50,715 nt of DNA, from contig NZ_NWUW01000028.1 of assembly GCF_002746455.1 (NCBI RefSeq), positions 1 to 50,715 of the forward strand, in the 5' to 3' direction. Position numbers and translations under genes: made by a program. Shown here in pieces: positions 40,788-50,640 of this stretch. The stretch comes from Bacillus fungorum (GTDB lineage Bacteria; Bacillota; Bacilli; Bacillales; Bacillaceae_G). The first letter of the stretch is position 1. Each line of letters starts with the position of its first letter. The notes beneath the pieces are model-generated. The model ran no database searches and was not told the DNA's origin. It was given only the letters and a program-made list of their open reading frames with translations.

Positions 40788-43655
40788 ATGACGAGGAAGA
40801 ATACAACGACAAACCCTTGGGCCAAGTTCCATGGTCCGAACCTTGGTTATGTGATTGAACAATATGATCTTTACGTAACTGGAGCAGGTTCTGTTGATCC
40901 GGAATTACAAGAGCTTTTTGAAATTTTTGGAGCTCCTTCGTTTCAAGATGATGTCGTAACAGGGGACAACACAGCAACACATTTTTCTCCTCAAAACACA
41001 GGGAACATTGAAAAAATTCTTAAAGTCGTTCAGCTTGTTGAACAGATTCGTTCTTTCGGGCATACGTTGGCTCACATCAATCCGATGGAAGATGCTGCAA
41101 ATGGACAATCTCTTCTTGAGAAAGCGATGAACGAACTGAGCGATGCTGATTTGAAAGCGATTCCAGCTAAAACAGTATGGCAAGATGCACCAGAAGGTAT
41201 TCACACTGCACTTGATGTAATTCATAGATTAAAAGACGTTTATACAAAATCTTTAGCTTATGAATTTTCTCATATACAAGATAGTGAAGAACGCGCGTGG
41301 TTGCATCAAATGGTGGAATCAAATTCATTGCGTCAACCACTATCAAATAAAAAACGAACTGCTCTTTTAAAACGTTTAACAGCTGTTGAAGGTTTCGAGC
41401 AATTCTTGCATAAAACATTCGTTGGGCAAAAGCGTTTCTCTATCGAGGGCGTTGATATGCTTGTACCTGTTCTAGATGAAATTGTTCTAGAAGGTGCAAA
41501 GGGCGGCGTAGAAGATGTCATGATTGGTATGGCTCACCGCGGTCGTCTAAGCGTACTTGCACACGTATTAGAAAAACCATATAGTCACATGTTTGCTGAG
41601 TTCAAACATGCAAAAATAGAAGGCGCAGTGGCAAATTCTGGCTGGACTGGCGACGTGAAATACCATTTAGGTAGAGAACAAGTCGTTGGTAACGAAAAAG
41701 TTAGCACTCGCGTTACATTAGCAAATAACCCGAGTCACCTTGAGTTCGTTAACCCTGTTGTAGAAGGTTTCGCACGTGCTGCTCAAGAGAATCGTAAAAA
41801 ATCTGGTCTTCCAGAACAAGATACTTCAAAATCATTCGTAATTTTAGTTCATGGTGATGCTGCATTCCCTGGTCAAGGTATTGTATCTGAAACGTTGAAC
41901 TTAAGCAGATTGAACGCGTACCAAACAGGCGGAACAATTCATGTTATCGCAAACAATGCAGTTGGTTTTACGACTGATAGCTATGATTCTCGTTCTACGA
42001 AATATTCAAGTGACCTTGCAAAAGGTTTCGATATTCCGATTGTTCATGTGAACGCTGATGATCCGGAAGCTTGTCTTGCTGCTGCTAACCTTGCAATTCA
42101 ATATCGTACATTGTTCAAAAAAGATTTCTTAATCGATTTAATTGGTTACCGCCGCTACGGTCATAACGAAATGGATGACCCAGCAGTTACACAACCACAA
42201 GTGTACAAAAAGATTAAAAATCACCCAACTGTAAGAGCGATTTATGCAGACCAATTACAAGCTGCTGGCGTTCTAAATGCAGATGAGGTTGAAACAATTA
42301 CTCAGTTTATACAAGAGCAATTAAAATCTGACTATGCACAAGTACCACCAGCTGATACAAGCGATGCAACAATTCACGTTAAAGTGCCTGATGTTGTTGC
42401 AAAAGGCATCCATCCAATTGATACTGGTGTTGAGATTGACTCACTTCGTGCAATTAATGAAGGTCTATTATCTTGGCCAGAAGGCTTTAACGTATATCCG
42501 AAAGTGAAGAAAATTCTTGAGCGCCGTAAAGATGCTCTTGAAGAGAACGGTAAAATTGAATGGGCACTTGCTGAGTCATTAGCATTCGCTTCTATTTTAC
42601 AAGAAGGTACGCCAATTCGTTTAACTGGTCAAGATTCACAGCGTGGTACATTCGCGCATCGTCACATCGTATTACACGATACTGATACAAATGAAACATA
42701 TTCACCATTACATCGCTTACCAAACATTAACGCTTCATTCTCTGTTCATAACAGTCCGTTATCAGAAGCTGCTGTTGTTGGTTACGAATATGGTTATAAC
42801 GTATTCGCTCCAGAAACTCTTGTTATGTGGGAAGCGCAATATGGTGACTTCTCAAATACTGCACAAGCATTATTTGATCAATATGTTTCAGCTGGAAGAG
42901 CAAAATGGGGGCAAAAATCTGGTTTAGTTCTTCTATTACCACACGGTTATGAAGGTCAAGGACCAGAGCACTCTAGTGCACGTCCTGAACGTTTCTTACA
43001 GTTAGCTGCTGAGAACAACTGGACAGTTGCAAACTTAACGAGCGCGGCACAATACTTCCATATTTTACGTCGTCAAGCATCTATCTTAGGAACAGAAGCT
43101 GTTCGACCATTAGTACTGATGACGCCGAAGAGTTTATTACGTCACCCACTTACACTTTCAACTGCTAGTCAGTTAAGCGAAGGACGTTTCCAGCCTGCTC
43201 TAGAACAAGAAAATCTTGGTACAAAACCAAACAAAGTAAAACGTCTAGTTTTAACTACAGGTAAAATGGCGATTGACTTAGCTGCAGAAATCGAGTCTGG
43301 AAAACATGAGTACAACTTAGATGAAGTTCATATCGTTCGTATTGAGCAGTTGTACCCATTCCCTGCTGAGAAAGTTCAATCTATTATTAAACGCTTTAAA
43401 AACTTAGAAGAAATCATTTGGGTTCAAGAAGAGCCTCGTAATATGGGCGCATGGCATTACATGGCTCCAATTCTGTTCGAACTAGCTGGAGATAAAGTGA
43501 AAACAGGTTACATTGGACGCCCAGATCGCTCTAGCCCATCTGGTGGTGATCCATTCGCTCACAAAGCTGAGCAAGAACTAATTGTTGCACACGCTTTAGA
43601 TGTGAAGTATAACTTCCGTCAAGACAAACAAGAAATTGAAGTTTACAGCAACTGA
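40788..43655 (+). CDS. odhA: 2-oxoglutarate dehydrogenase E1 component OdhA
   Basis: The 955-residue thiamine-diphosphate enzyme decarboxylates 2-oxoglutarate in the TCA cycle and transfers the succinyl group to OdhB. The TPP-binding region is HGDAAFPGQGIVSETLNLS near residue 363, with GHNEMDDPAVTQP near 462. The transketolase-like C-terminal part contains GYEYGYNVFAPETLVMWEAQYGDF and ARPERFLQL. ATG 40788 is chosen because GGGAGG lies 9 nt upstream; an in-frame extension to 40707 has none. Length agrees with the family. Confidence 0.96.
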   Translation: MTRKNTTTNPWAKFHGPNLGYVIEQYDLYVTGAGSVDPELQELFEIFGAPSFQDDVVTGDNTATHFSPQNTGNIEKILKVVQLVEQIRSFGHTLAHINPMEDAANGQSLLEKAMNELSDADLKAIPAKTVWQDAPEGIHTALDVIHRLKDVYTKSLAYEFSHIQDSEERAWLHQMVESNSLRQPLSNKKRTALLKRLTAVEGFEQFLHKTFVGQKRFSIEGVDMLVPVLDEIVLEGAKGGVEDVMIGMAHRGRLSVLAHVLEKPYSHMFAEFKHAKIEGAVANSGWTGDVKYHLGREQVVGNEKVSTRVTLANNPSHLEFVNPVVEGFARAAQENRKKSGLPEQDTSKSFVILVHGDAAFPGQGIVSETLNLSRLNAYQTGGTIHVIANNAVGFTTDSYDSRSTKYSSDLAKGFDIPIVHVNADDPEACLAAANLAIQYRTLFKKDFLIDLIGYRRYGHNEMDDPAVTQPQVYKKIKNHPTVRAIYADQLQAAGVLNADEVETITQFIQEQLKSDYAQVPPADTSDATIHVKVPDVVAKGIHPIDTGVEIDSLRAINEGLLSWPEGFNVYPKVKKILERRKDALEENGKIEWALAESLAFASILQEGTPIRLTGQDSQRGTFAHRHIVLHDTDTNETYSPLHRLPNINASFSVHNSPLSEAAVVGYEYGYNVFAPETLVMWEAQYGDFSNTAQALFDQYVSAGRAKWGQKSGLVLLLPHGYEGQGPEHSSARPERFLQLAAENNWTVANLTSAAQYFHILRRQASILGTEAVRPLVLMTPKSLLRHPLTLSTASQLSEGRFQPALEQENLGTKPNKVKRLVLTTGKMAIDLAAEIESGKHEYNLDEVHIVRIEQLYPFPAEKVQSIIKRFKNLEEIIWVQEEPRNMGAWHYMAPILFELAGDKVKTGYIGRPDRSSPSGGDPFAHKAEQELIVAHALDVKYNFRQDKQEIEVYSN

Positions 43656-43683
43656 AAGTAACAACGAAAGTTTTTAGCTTGTT

Positions 43684-43708
43684 CCCCGGACAGATATTCT
43701 GCCCGGGG
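43684..43708 (+). repeat. G+C-rich hairpin between odhA and odhB
   Basis: CCCCGG (43684-43689) pairs with CCGGGG (43703-43708), and the stem is extended inward by CAG/CTG around a 5-nt loop. No T run follows, so it is not a standard terminator. Confidence 0.7.
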
Positions 43709-43787
43709 GCGGGCTAACAAATGGAGATTACCGAAGACAAAAGAAGAAAAAACACACCGTTAGGCAAATAAGGGGAGGACATTTAAA

Positions 43788-45038
43788 ATGATTGAAATTA
43801 AAGTACCTGAGCTTGCAGAATCTATTACCGAAGGAACTATCTCACAATGGCTTATCAACGTAGGCGACAAAGTTGAGAAAGGTGGCAGCGTTGTTGAGCT
43901 TGAAACTGATAAAGTCAATGTAGAAATCATTGCAGAAGATTCAGGTATTGTATCGAAATTACTAGGCGAACCTGGGGATACAGTTGAAGTTGGCGCAACT
44001 ATCGCAATTTTAGATGCAAACGGAGCACCAGTTGCAGTAAGTACACCTGCTGAGCAACCAAAACAAGAAACAACTGAAGCACCGAAAGCTGCGGCTCCAA
44101 CTGCTGAGCAAGCTGCAACTCTACAAGGTTTACCAAATACGAACCGTCCTATCGCATCACCAGCTGCTAGAAAAATGGCTCGTGAATTAGGAATCGACTT
44201 AAACGACGTACGTAGCACAGATCCACTTGGACGTGTGAGACCTCACGATGTACAAGCTCATGCTGCAGCACCAAAAGAAGCACCAGCTGCTCCAAAAAGT
44301 CCAGCTCCTGCTCCAGTTGCAAAAACGGAATTTGAAAAACCAGTTGAGCGCGTGAAAATGTCCCGCCGCCGTCAAACAATTGCAAAACGTCTTGTAGAAG
44401 TTCAACAAACATCTGCAATGTTAACAACATTTAACGAAGTTGATATGACTGCAATCATGGAATTACGTAAAGAGCGTAAAGATGCTTTCGAGAAAAAACA
44501 TGATGTACGTCTTGGCTTCATGTCATTCTTCACAAAAGCAGTTGTTGCAGCATTAAAACAATTCCCATTATTAAATGCTGAAATTCAAGGCGACGAGCTT
44601 ATCATTAAAAAATTCTATGATATCGGTATTGCAGTAGCTGCTCCAGATGGATTAGTTGTTCCAGTTGTACGCGATGCTAACCAATTAAACTTCGCTGAAA
44701 TCGAAAGCGAAATTCGTGAATTAGGTAAAAAAGCACGTGACAACAAACTTTCATTAAAAGAACTACAAGGTGGTACATTCACAATTACAAACGGTGGTGT
44801 GTTCGGTTCTCTAATGTCAACACCGATCCTAAACAGCCCACAAGTTGGTATTTTAGGAATGCACAAAATCCAAGTACGTCCTGTTGCTATTGATGCAGAA
44901 CGTATGGAAAACCGTCCAATGATGTACATTGCTTTATCTTACGATCACCGTATCGTTGATGGTAAAGAAGCAGTTAGCTTCCTTGTTGCTGTTAAAGATA
45001 TGCTTGAAGATCCAAAATCATTATTATTAGAAGGTTGA
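43788..45038 (+). CDS. odhB: 2-oxoglutarate dehydrogenase E2 component OdhB (dihydrolipoyl succinyltransferase)
   Basis: The 416-residue enzyme has an N-terminal lipoyl domain with the lipoylated lysine in ELETDKVNVEI (K42), an alanine/proline linker, and an E1/E3-binding domain near 120-155 (ASPAARKMARELGIDLNDV). The catalytic domain ends with the active-site histidine in SYDHRIVDG near 384. It transfers succinyl to CoA. AGGGGAGGA precedes the ATG. It is co-transcribed with odhA across a 132-bp gap containing a strong hairpin. Confidence 0.96.
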   Translation: MIEIKVPELAESITEGTISQWLINVGDKVEKGGSVVELETDKVNVEIIAEDSGIVSKLLGEPGDTVEVGATIAILDANGAPVAVSTPAEQPKQETTEAPKAAAPTAEQAATLQGLPNTNRPIASPAARKMARELGIDLNDVRSTDPLGRVRPHDVQAHAAAPKEAPAAPKSPAPAPVAKTEFEKPVERVKMSRRRQTIAKRLVEVQQTSAMLTTFNEVDMTAIMELRKERKDAFEKKHDVRLGFMSFFTKAVVAALKQFPLLNAEIQGDELIIKKFYDIGIAVAAPDGLVVPVVRDANQLNFAEIESEIRELGKKARDNKLSLKELQGGTFTITNGGVFGSLMSTPILNSPQVGILGMHKIQVRPVAIDAERMENRPMMYIALSYDHRIVDGKEAVSFLVAVKDMLEDPKSLLLEG

Positions 45039-45092
45039 TAGATTAATAATCTATCAAAGGCTGTAGAATGAATCATTCTACAGCCTTTTTTT
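45035..45092 (+). terminator. Double hairpin ending the odhAB operon
   Basis: TTGATAGATT (45035-45044) and AATCTATCAA (45048-45057) form a first dyad that includes the odhB stop codon. A second stem, AAGGCTGTAGAATGA with TCATTCTACAGCCTT (45057-45087), is followed by a T run and is the terminator proper. Confidence 0.88.
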
Positions 45093-45163
45093 ATTGCGTT
45101 CATACGGGACAAATTTCATAACATAAGCTAATAATGTATGCCTAGAACGTAAGGAGGATTAAA

Positions 45164-47083
45164 ATGAGTAACCTTCCAATTGATGCAAAACTTAAAGTAA
45201 ATAAGGATACTTTTTTCCTCCCCGATTCAAACGGGGGTGTCTATTTTCGAAATAACGCCAGTTCATTTCGCATGGACGGTGATGGAATTTATAACTGGAT
45301 TGAAAAATTAATGCCTATGTTTAACGGTAATTATTCTTTAGCAGAAATAACCGATGGTCTCCCTCTCCCCTATCAAAATCGTGTGCTTGAAATTGGAGAG
45401 ATTTTATATGGAAATGGATTTGTCCGTGATGTAAATCAAGATGCACCTCATGAGTTAAATAGCGCGTTACTCGACAGATATGCTTCTCAAATAGAATTTT
45501 TAGAAGCTGATTCGCATTCAGGTGCTCTAAAATTTGAAACGTACCGCGGGGCAAATGTCCTTATAATTGGTTCTGGGGATATGCTTACTTCCTTAGTTTC
45601 TTCTTTATTAGAATCTGGATTACCTACCTTTCATTACCTTGTGACAGATTATGCGGAAACAAATTACGATCGCATTAATGAGCTAGTCGAACTTGCATAT
45701 GAAGTTGATGATACTGTACTTGTTCAAGAAATTGATACGACAATTGATCGTCCTCTGCATGAAGTGTTCGAGCCTTTCGACTGGATTTTGTACGTTTCTC
45801 AAAATGGAGATATTGAAGGTCTAAGAGCAATTCATACGATTTGCAAGGAAATAGGAAAGAATCTCATACCTGCTGTCTGTTTATCAACACTTGGTATAGC
45901 TGGTCCTGTCGTAACAGCTAATCGTGAAGAATGCTGGGAATCTGCATGGCATCGGCTACATGAAACTACTTTACAAAATGAACATTCATTAGCATCCTTT
46001 TCACCAGTTACATCTGCAATGTTAGCAAATATAATCGTTTTTGAATTATTTAAACATGTTGCTGATGATTCACATCGAGAAAACAATCCACAATTCTTTT
46101 TATTAAATTATGAAACACTTGAAGGAACATGGCATCCTTTTATAAAACATCCTATCGCAACTGATGAAAGTTTTACAATTGATACGATAGAAAATCTTTC
46201 TGAAAAACTTGAGCATCGGTATGGCCAACATACCTCAACTGATTTATTCCGTTTTTTCGATTCATTAACTTCTAAAGAAGCTGGTATATTCCATGTGTGG
46301 GATGAACAAGATTTATATCAATTACCGTTATCACAATGCAATGTTCAAGTAGCTACACCATTATCAGATGGCCCTGCTTCCCTCCTGCCTCTTATGACTT
46401 GTGGTGGTTTAACTCATAACGAAGCGCGCCGAGAAGCTGGTTTAGCAGGAATTGAAACATATGTAGCAGAAATTATACACCGTCTTATTCCTGAACATAA
46501 CGATATCGGTATTGGCGCTGGAGAAACGATGACAGAAGGTGTATACCGGGCACTACAACAACATTTAAATAACAAACTGTATGAACGGCAGTCACATATG
46601 CTAGAAGAAATTACGACGGTCGCCTTAACCGAAATTCATGATAAACATTGTAGATTTTATTACGATGCCCTCACTACAATTCATGAAACACCTAAAATAG
46701 CAATAAGTGAAGAGATTCTCAGCTTTCCAGTCGTTTGGGTCGGTATAAATGATCGATGGTACGGTGCATCTAATATAAATACGACGTTAGCGTTACGAAA
46801 CGCACTACAATTATCACTTCTTCATATTCAAAATGACGAGACTCCATACAGAGCTAATATCTTGCCTGAATCCTCTATTATTTTATATGACACTGCTTCT
46901 TTTAGAGTGGAAATACAAGCGGAAGAAGAAATTCCAGGTGTGCAATCTGTACAGCTTGCCTTGCAACATTTAGAAGAACACAATTTTTATCCATTCGTAT
47001 TTGATTTAGCAATTGAATCATTTTTGAAAGAAAACTTAGATGGTGTGTATGGGGTATTAATTGCAAAGGAGGACAGTCTATGA
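45164..47083 (+). CDS. TOMM (heterocycloanthracin-type) maturation protein, ThiF-like
   Basis: The 639-residue protein matches, by pattern, the putative thiazole-containing bacteriocin maturation family (TIGR03693). It has an N-terminal winged-helix-like region (FRMDGDGIYNWIEKLMPMF), which may bind a leader peptide. A Rossmann/E1-like segment follows (GANVLIIGSGDMLTSLVSSL near residues 128-147). The C-terminal half is of unknown fold. AAGGAGGAT precedes the ATG. Its stop overlaps the next start (ATGA), so the two are translated together. Family naming is from memory of conserved neighbourhoods in B. cereus and B. anthracis. Confidence 0.8.
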   Translation: MSNLPIDAKLKVNKDTFFLPDSNGGVYFRNNASSFRMDGDGIYNWIEKLMPMFNGNYSLAEITDGLPLPYQNRVLEIGEILYGNGFVRDVNQDAPHELNSALLDRYASQIEFLEADSHSGALKFETYRGANVLIIGSGDMLTSLVSSLLESGLPTFHYLVTDYAETNYDRINELVELAYEVDDTVLVQEIDTTIDRPLHEVFEPFDWILYVSQNGDIEGLRAIHTICKEIGKNLIPAVCLSTLGIAGPVVTANREECWESAWHRLHETTLQNEHSLASFSPVTSAMLANIIVFELFKHVADDSHRENNPQFFLLNYETLEGTWHPFIKHPIATDESFTIDTIENLSEKLEHRYGQHTSTDLFRFFDSLTSKEAGIFHVWDEQDLYQLPLSQCNVQVATPLSDGPASLLPLMTCGGLTHNEARREAGLAGIETYVAEIIHRLIPEHNDIGIGAGETMTEGVYRALQQHLNNKLYERQSHMLEEITTVALTEIHDKHCRFYYDALTTIHETPKIAISEEILSFPVVWVGINDRWYGASNINTTLALRNALQLSLLHIQNDETPYRANILPESSIILYDTASFRVEIQAEEEIPGVQSVQLALQHLEEHNFYPFVFDLAIESFLKENLDGVYGVLIAKEDSL

Positions 47084-49029
47084 CTCAAAATATATTGCTT
47101 ATAGGAGATGGTCTTCTGGCAAACTATGTACATGATCAACTATGCAAACAATATTCTATCATTCGCCAGCATAGCCTTACAGAAGAACTTCCTGAAAATA
47201 TTTATCTCGCTCTCGTATTACATGATGGCTCTCCTTCTGCTATTCATCATGATGCCGAGCTAATTTTCCGATCGAATCATATTCCATGGCTACGTGCATT
47301 TACTTCATTTGGTGAAGGTATTATCGGTCCTTACATTCATCCTCTTGCAACTGGCTGTTCCAACTGCTCTGATGGACGCCGGTTTATCGCTGGATTTGAT
47401 CAACAAGAAATGTGGGAACTACAACGGAAATATACGTTAAAAGCAGAGAATGTAACAAGACGTGATGTACGTGCCACACAAAATGGCATGTTACAAATGT
47501 GCCATCTTATTTGTGCAGAAGCAGAGAAAATATTAACTCATAACCATTCTTCTTTAGAACATGAACTCATTTTACTAAACTTACAAACACTGCAATGTAC
47601 GCGGCATTCTTTTCTTCCAGATCCCCTCTGCCCTGTATGTAGCAATTTGCCTGATGATACGGCAGATGCGGCAACGATTTCGTTACAACCGAGCTTAAAA
47701 ACAAGTGATGCAACATATCGCTGTCGTTCCATTCATGAACTAAATACATTTTTAACGAAAGATTATTTAGATTATCGGGTCGGTATGTTGAACGGAAAAA
47801 TGCAGCATTCTTTATTACCATTTGCTGATGTTATTATAAACATGCCATTAATGTTTGGAAATGAAGGTGTCGCAGGTCGAACTCATTCATTTGCAATGAG
47901 TGAAGCGACTGCTATTTTAGAAGGTTTAGAACGCTATTGTGGTATGTCACCTCGAGGAAAAAAGACGAATGTGCATGGTAGTTTTCATGATTTAGAGGAT
48001 CACGCACTGAATCCCCTTACGCTCGGTGTACATACAAATGAACATTATAATCGTGACAGTTTTCCGTTTAAGCCGTTTGATCCTGACTATGAACAAAACT
48101 GGGTATGGGGCTATTCTTTATTACAAAACCGGCCAATTTTAGTTCCTGAATCAATCGCTTATTATAGCCTCGGTCATCGAGATGCTTACGTATATGAAAC
48201 ATCAAATGGATGTGCCATTGGTGGTAGTTTAGAAGAAGCAATTTTTCACGGCATTTTAGAAGTTGTAGAGCGTGATGCCTTTTTGCTCACTTGGTATACG
48301 GAATTACCTCTTCCCCGCCTTGATCTTAGTTCAGCAAATGATACGGAATTACAATTAATGATTCAGCGGCTGTACACGATTACCGGGTATGAGTTACATG
48401 CTTTTAATGCAACGATGGAACACGGCATCCCAAGCTTATGGGTAATTGCGAAAAATACGCGTGAAGATGGAATGAACGTTGTTTGTGCAGGTGGCTCTCA
48501 TTTAGACCCAGTCCGCGCTTTAAAGAGTGCCATTCACGAAATAGCAGGCATGTTACTAATAACAGACGATGAACTCGAACAAAAAAGAGAGCACTACGAG
48601 AACTGCTTACACGATCCTTATCTCGTAAATAAAATGGAAGACCATAGTATGCTGTACGGATTGAAAGAAGCGGAAGAACGTCTTCACTTCCTTTTACGTG
48701 AAGATGCTCCGGTGCAAACGTTCCAAGAAATGAATGCATTACAATCGTTTAATATAGACTTAACATCCGATCTTCATCAACTTTTAAATCGCTTGCATCA
48801 ATCTGACCTTGAAGTAATCGTTGTAGATCAAACAGTATCTCTTATAGAAAAAAACGGATTACATTGTGTAAAAGTCATTATCCCAGGCATGCTACCGATG
48901 ACGTTCGGTCACCATCTTACTCGACTTACAGGGTTGGACCGAGTTTATACTGTACCAATGACACTCGGATATACAGCCGAACCTTTAACAAATGAACAAT
49001 TAAATCCACATCCGCATCCGTTTCCATAG
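47080..49029 (+). CDS. TOMM cyclodehydratase: leader-binding domain fused to YcaO
   Basis: The 649-residue enzyme converts Cys, Ser or Thr of a precursor peptide to thiazolines/oxazolines using ATP. The N-terminal half is an ocin-ThiF-like leader-binding domain with zinc ligands CSNC near residue 92 and CPVC near 184. The YcaO half has ATP-binding motifs SEATAILEGLERYCGM near 273-288 and EEAIFHGILEVVERDAF near 384-400, and the proline-rich C-terminal end PHPHPFP required for azoline-forming enzymes. AAAGGAGGA in the upstream gene is the ribosome site. The substrate peptide is not encoded nearby. Confidence 0.9.
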   Translation: MTQNILLIGDGLLANYVHDQLCKQYSIIRQHSLTEELPENIYLALVLHDGSPSAIHHDAELIFRSNHIPWLRAFTSFGEGIIGPYIHPLATGCSNCSDGRRFIAGFDQQEMWELQRKYTLKAENVTRRDVRATQNGMLQMCHLICAEAEKILTHNHSSLEHELILLNLQTLQCTRHSFLPDPLCPVCSNLPDDTADAATISLQPSLKTSDATYRCRSIHELNTFLTKDYLDYRVGMLNGKMQHSLLPFADVIINMPLMFGNEGVAGRTHSFAMSEATAILEGLERYCGMSPRGKKTNVHGSFHDLEDHALNPLTLGVHTNEHYNRDSFPFKPFDPDYEQNWVWGYSLLQNRPILVPESIAYYSLGHRDAYVYETSNGCAIGGSLEEAIFHGILEVVERDAFLLTWYTELPLPRLDLSSANDTELQLMIQRLYTITGYELHAFNATMEHGIPSLWVIAKNTREDGMNVVCAGGSHLDPVRALKSAIHEIAGMLLITDDELEQKREHYENCLHDPYLVNKMEDHSMLYGLKEAEERLHFLLREDAPVQTFQEMNALQSFNIDLTSDLHQLLNRLHQSDLEVIVVDQTVSLIEKNGLHCVKVIIPGMLPMTFGHHLTRLTGLDRVYTVPMTLGYTAEPLTNEQLNPHPHPFP

Positions 49030-49044
49030 AAAAGGAGGGATTTC

Positions 49045-50586
49045 ATGCAGCTGGATACTTTTTTACATCATCTCCATTTTTCTATTGATGAAATTATGCC
49101 GAATCATGAAGTGGATTGGGAAGATGCACCGCTTCCTTATAAATTATATCGAAATGTACCTGTTATCCCTCTCTCTTTAGAAATACCGTCGTCTTTGCCG
49201 AACTCTTCTACTACACCTACTTTGGAGGAGATTGGTCATTACCTTTGGTATTCATTTGGTTTAACACAATTATGCCAGTTAAATAGCGAGAAAATTTTAT
49301 TCCGAAGATCTATCCCTTCAGGTGGTGCCTTATATCCAAATGAATTGTATATATATTTAAAGATTGACGATTACCCAGACGGCATTTACCATTACGATGC
49401 TGCGCATCACCGACTTATCTTACTTCGTGAAGGTAATTTCGATTCGTATATTACAGAAGCGCTCGGCAATCGCTGTAACTTACATTCTTGTTTTGGTGCT
49501 GTATTTGTGTCCACTATGTTTTGGAAAAACTTCTTTAAATACAATAACTTTTCATATCGGCTTCAAGGATTAGATAGTGGTGTTCTCATCGGTCAATTAC
49601 TTGAATGTGCCAAACAGTTCGGTTACACAAATGGCGTATATTTTCAGTTTTTAGATCGTGCAATGAATCATTTACTCGGACTTTCAGAAGGCGAAGAAAG
49701 TGTGTATGCCGTTGTTCCTTTCAGTACAGAACCACAAACTGATTGGTTTTACAATGATCACCGTGAAAATAAAACCGTTACTTCTCATGACCTGTTGCAG
49801 CAAATCCCGCCGTTAACACATGAACATTTCGTTCGATCAAAGCGAGTAGATGAATATCCTATGATAACAAGAATAAATGAAGCTTCTATGATCGAATCGA
49901 CAGCACACTTCCAAACACTGAATCATGAAGAGCACTATCAATATAATACCCACGCTGTACAGCTGCCGAAAGTAGAGCGGTTATCATACGATTTCTTACA
50001 ACTTTGTAAAAAGCGATATTCCCCTGATGCTGACTTTATTTTTACGAAATGGGATGCAGCCGAACTCGCTACTTTACTACAAGAAGCAAGCCTTTCCTTC
50101 CCATATTACAACGACCTTGATGGTCAGTATGTAAATGAAAATGCACGCGTTTCATTATATGGATGTTTTTATAACGTAAAAGATATAGAAAACGGTGCTT
50201 ACGCTTATAACAGTAAAGCTCATTCTATACAACCACTTCGATACGGAGACCTTCGTTATCCCCTTCAATCTAGTATGACGATGGATAACGTAAATCTTTT
50301 TCAAGTACCGCTTTGCCTACATGTAGTCGGAAAGAAAGATTACTATACACATGCATTAGGCTATAGAGGGTACCGCATTCACCAAATGGAAGCTGGTATA
50401 CTCGTTCATAAACTCGTTTTTGCTGCAACTGCTATGGGGATGGGCGGGCATCCGTTACTAAGTTTTGATACAAATTCATGTGATCAATTGTACGGGATAG
50501 ATGTTGGAAATGAGACGTCACTGATTCAAATTCCTGTTGGGGCGTATCGAGCGCGGAATTGGTTAAAAGGGGCTTTGAATAATTAG
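49045..50586 (+). CDS. SagB-type TOMM dehydrogenase with two nitroreductase-like domains
   Basis: The 513-residue FMN enzyme oxidises azolines to aromatic azoles. The first domain has the SagB signature RRSIPSGGALYPNELYIYL near residues 92-110 and GLDSGVLIGQLLECAKQFGY near 175-194. The second repeats the pattern with GYRGYRIHQMEAGILVHKL and AATAMGMGGHPLLSFD near 460-475. Single-domain SagB proteins are about half this length, so this is a tandem form. AAAGGAGGG lies before the ATG, 15 bp after the YcaO gene. Confidence 0.88.
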   Translation: MQLDTFLHHLHFSIDEIMPNHEVDWEDAPLPYKLYRNVPVIPLSLEIPSSLPNSSTTPTLEEIGHYLWYSFGLTQLCQLNSEKILFRRSIPSGGALYPNELYIYLKIDDYPDGIYHYDAAHHRLILLREGNFDSYITEALGNRCNLHSCFGAVFVSTMFWKNFFKYNNFSYRLQGLDSGVLIGQLLECAKQFGYTNGVYFQFLDRAMNHLLGLSEGEESVYAVVPFSTEPQTDWFYNDHRENKTVTSHDLLQQIPPLTHEHFVRSKRVDEYPMITRINEASMIESTAHFQTLNHEEHYQYNTHAVQLPKVERLSYDFLQLCKKRYSPDADFIFTKWDAAELATLLQEASLSFPYYNDLDGQYVNENARVSLYGCFYNVKDIENGAYAYNSKAHSIQPLRYGDLRYPLQSSMTMDNVNLFQVPLCLHVVGKKDYYTHALGYRGYRIHQMEAGILVHKLVFAATAMGMGGHPLLSFDTNSCDQLYGIDVGNETSLIQIPVGAYRARNWLKGALNN

Positions 50587-50640
50587 AAGAGGTTGTCCCA
50601 AAAGTAGCTGAATAGTTACTTTTGGGCAACCTCTTTTTTT
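50587..50640 (+). terminator. Terminator of the TOMM gene set
   Basis: AAGAGGTTG-T-CCCAAAAGTA pairs with TACTTTTGGG-CAACCTCTT, followed by a T run. Confidence 0.9.
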
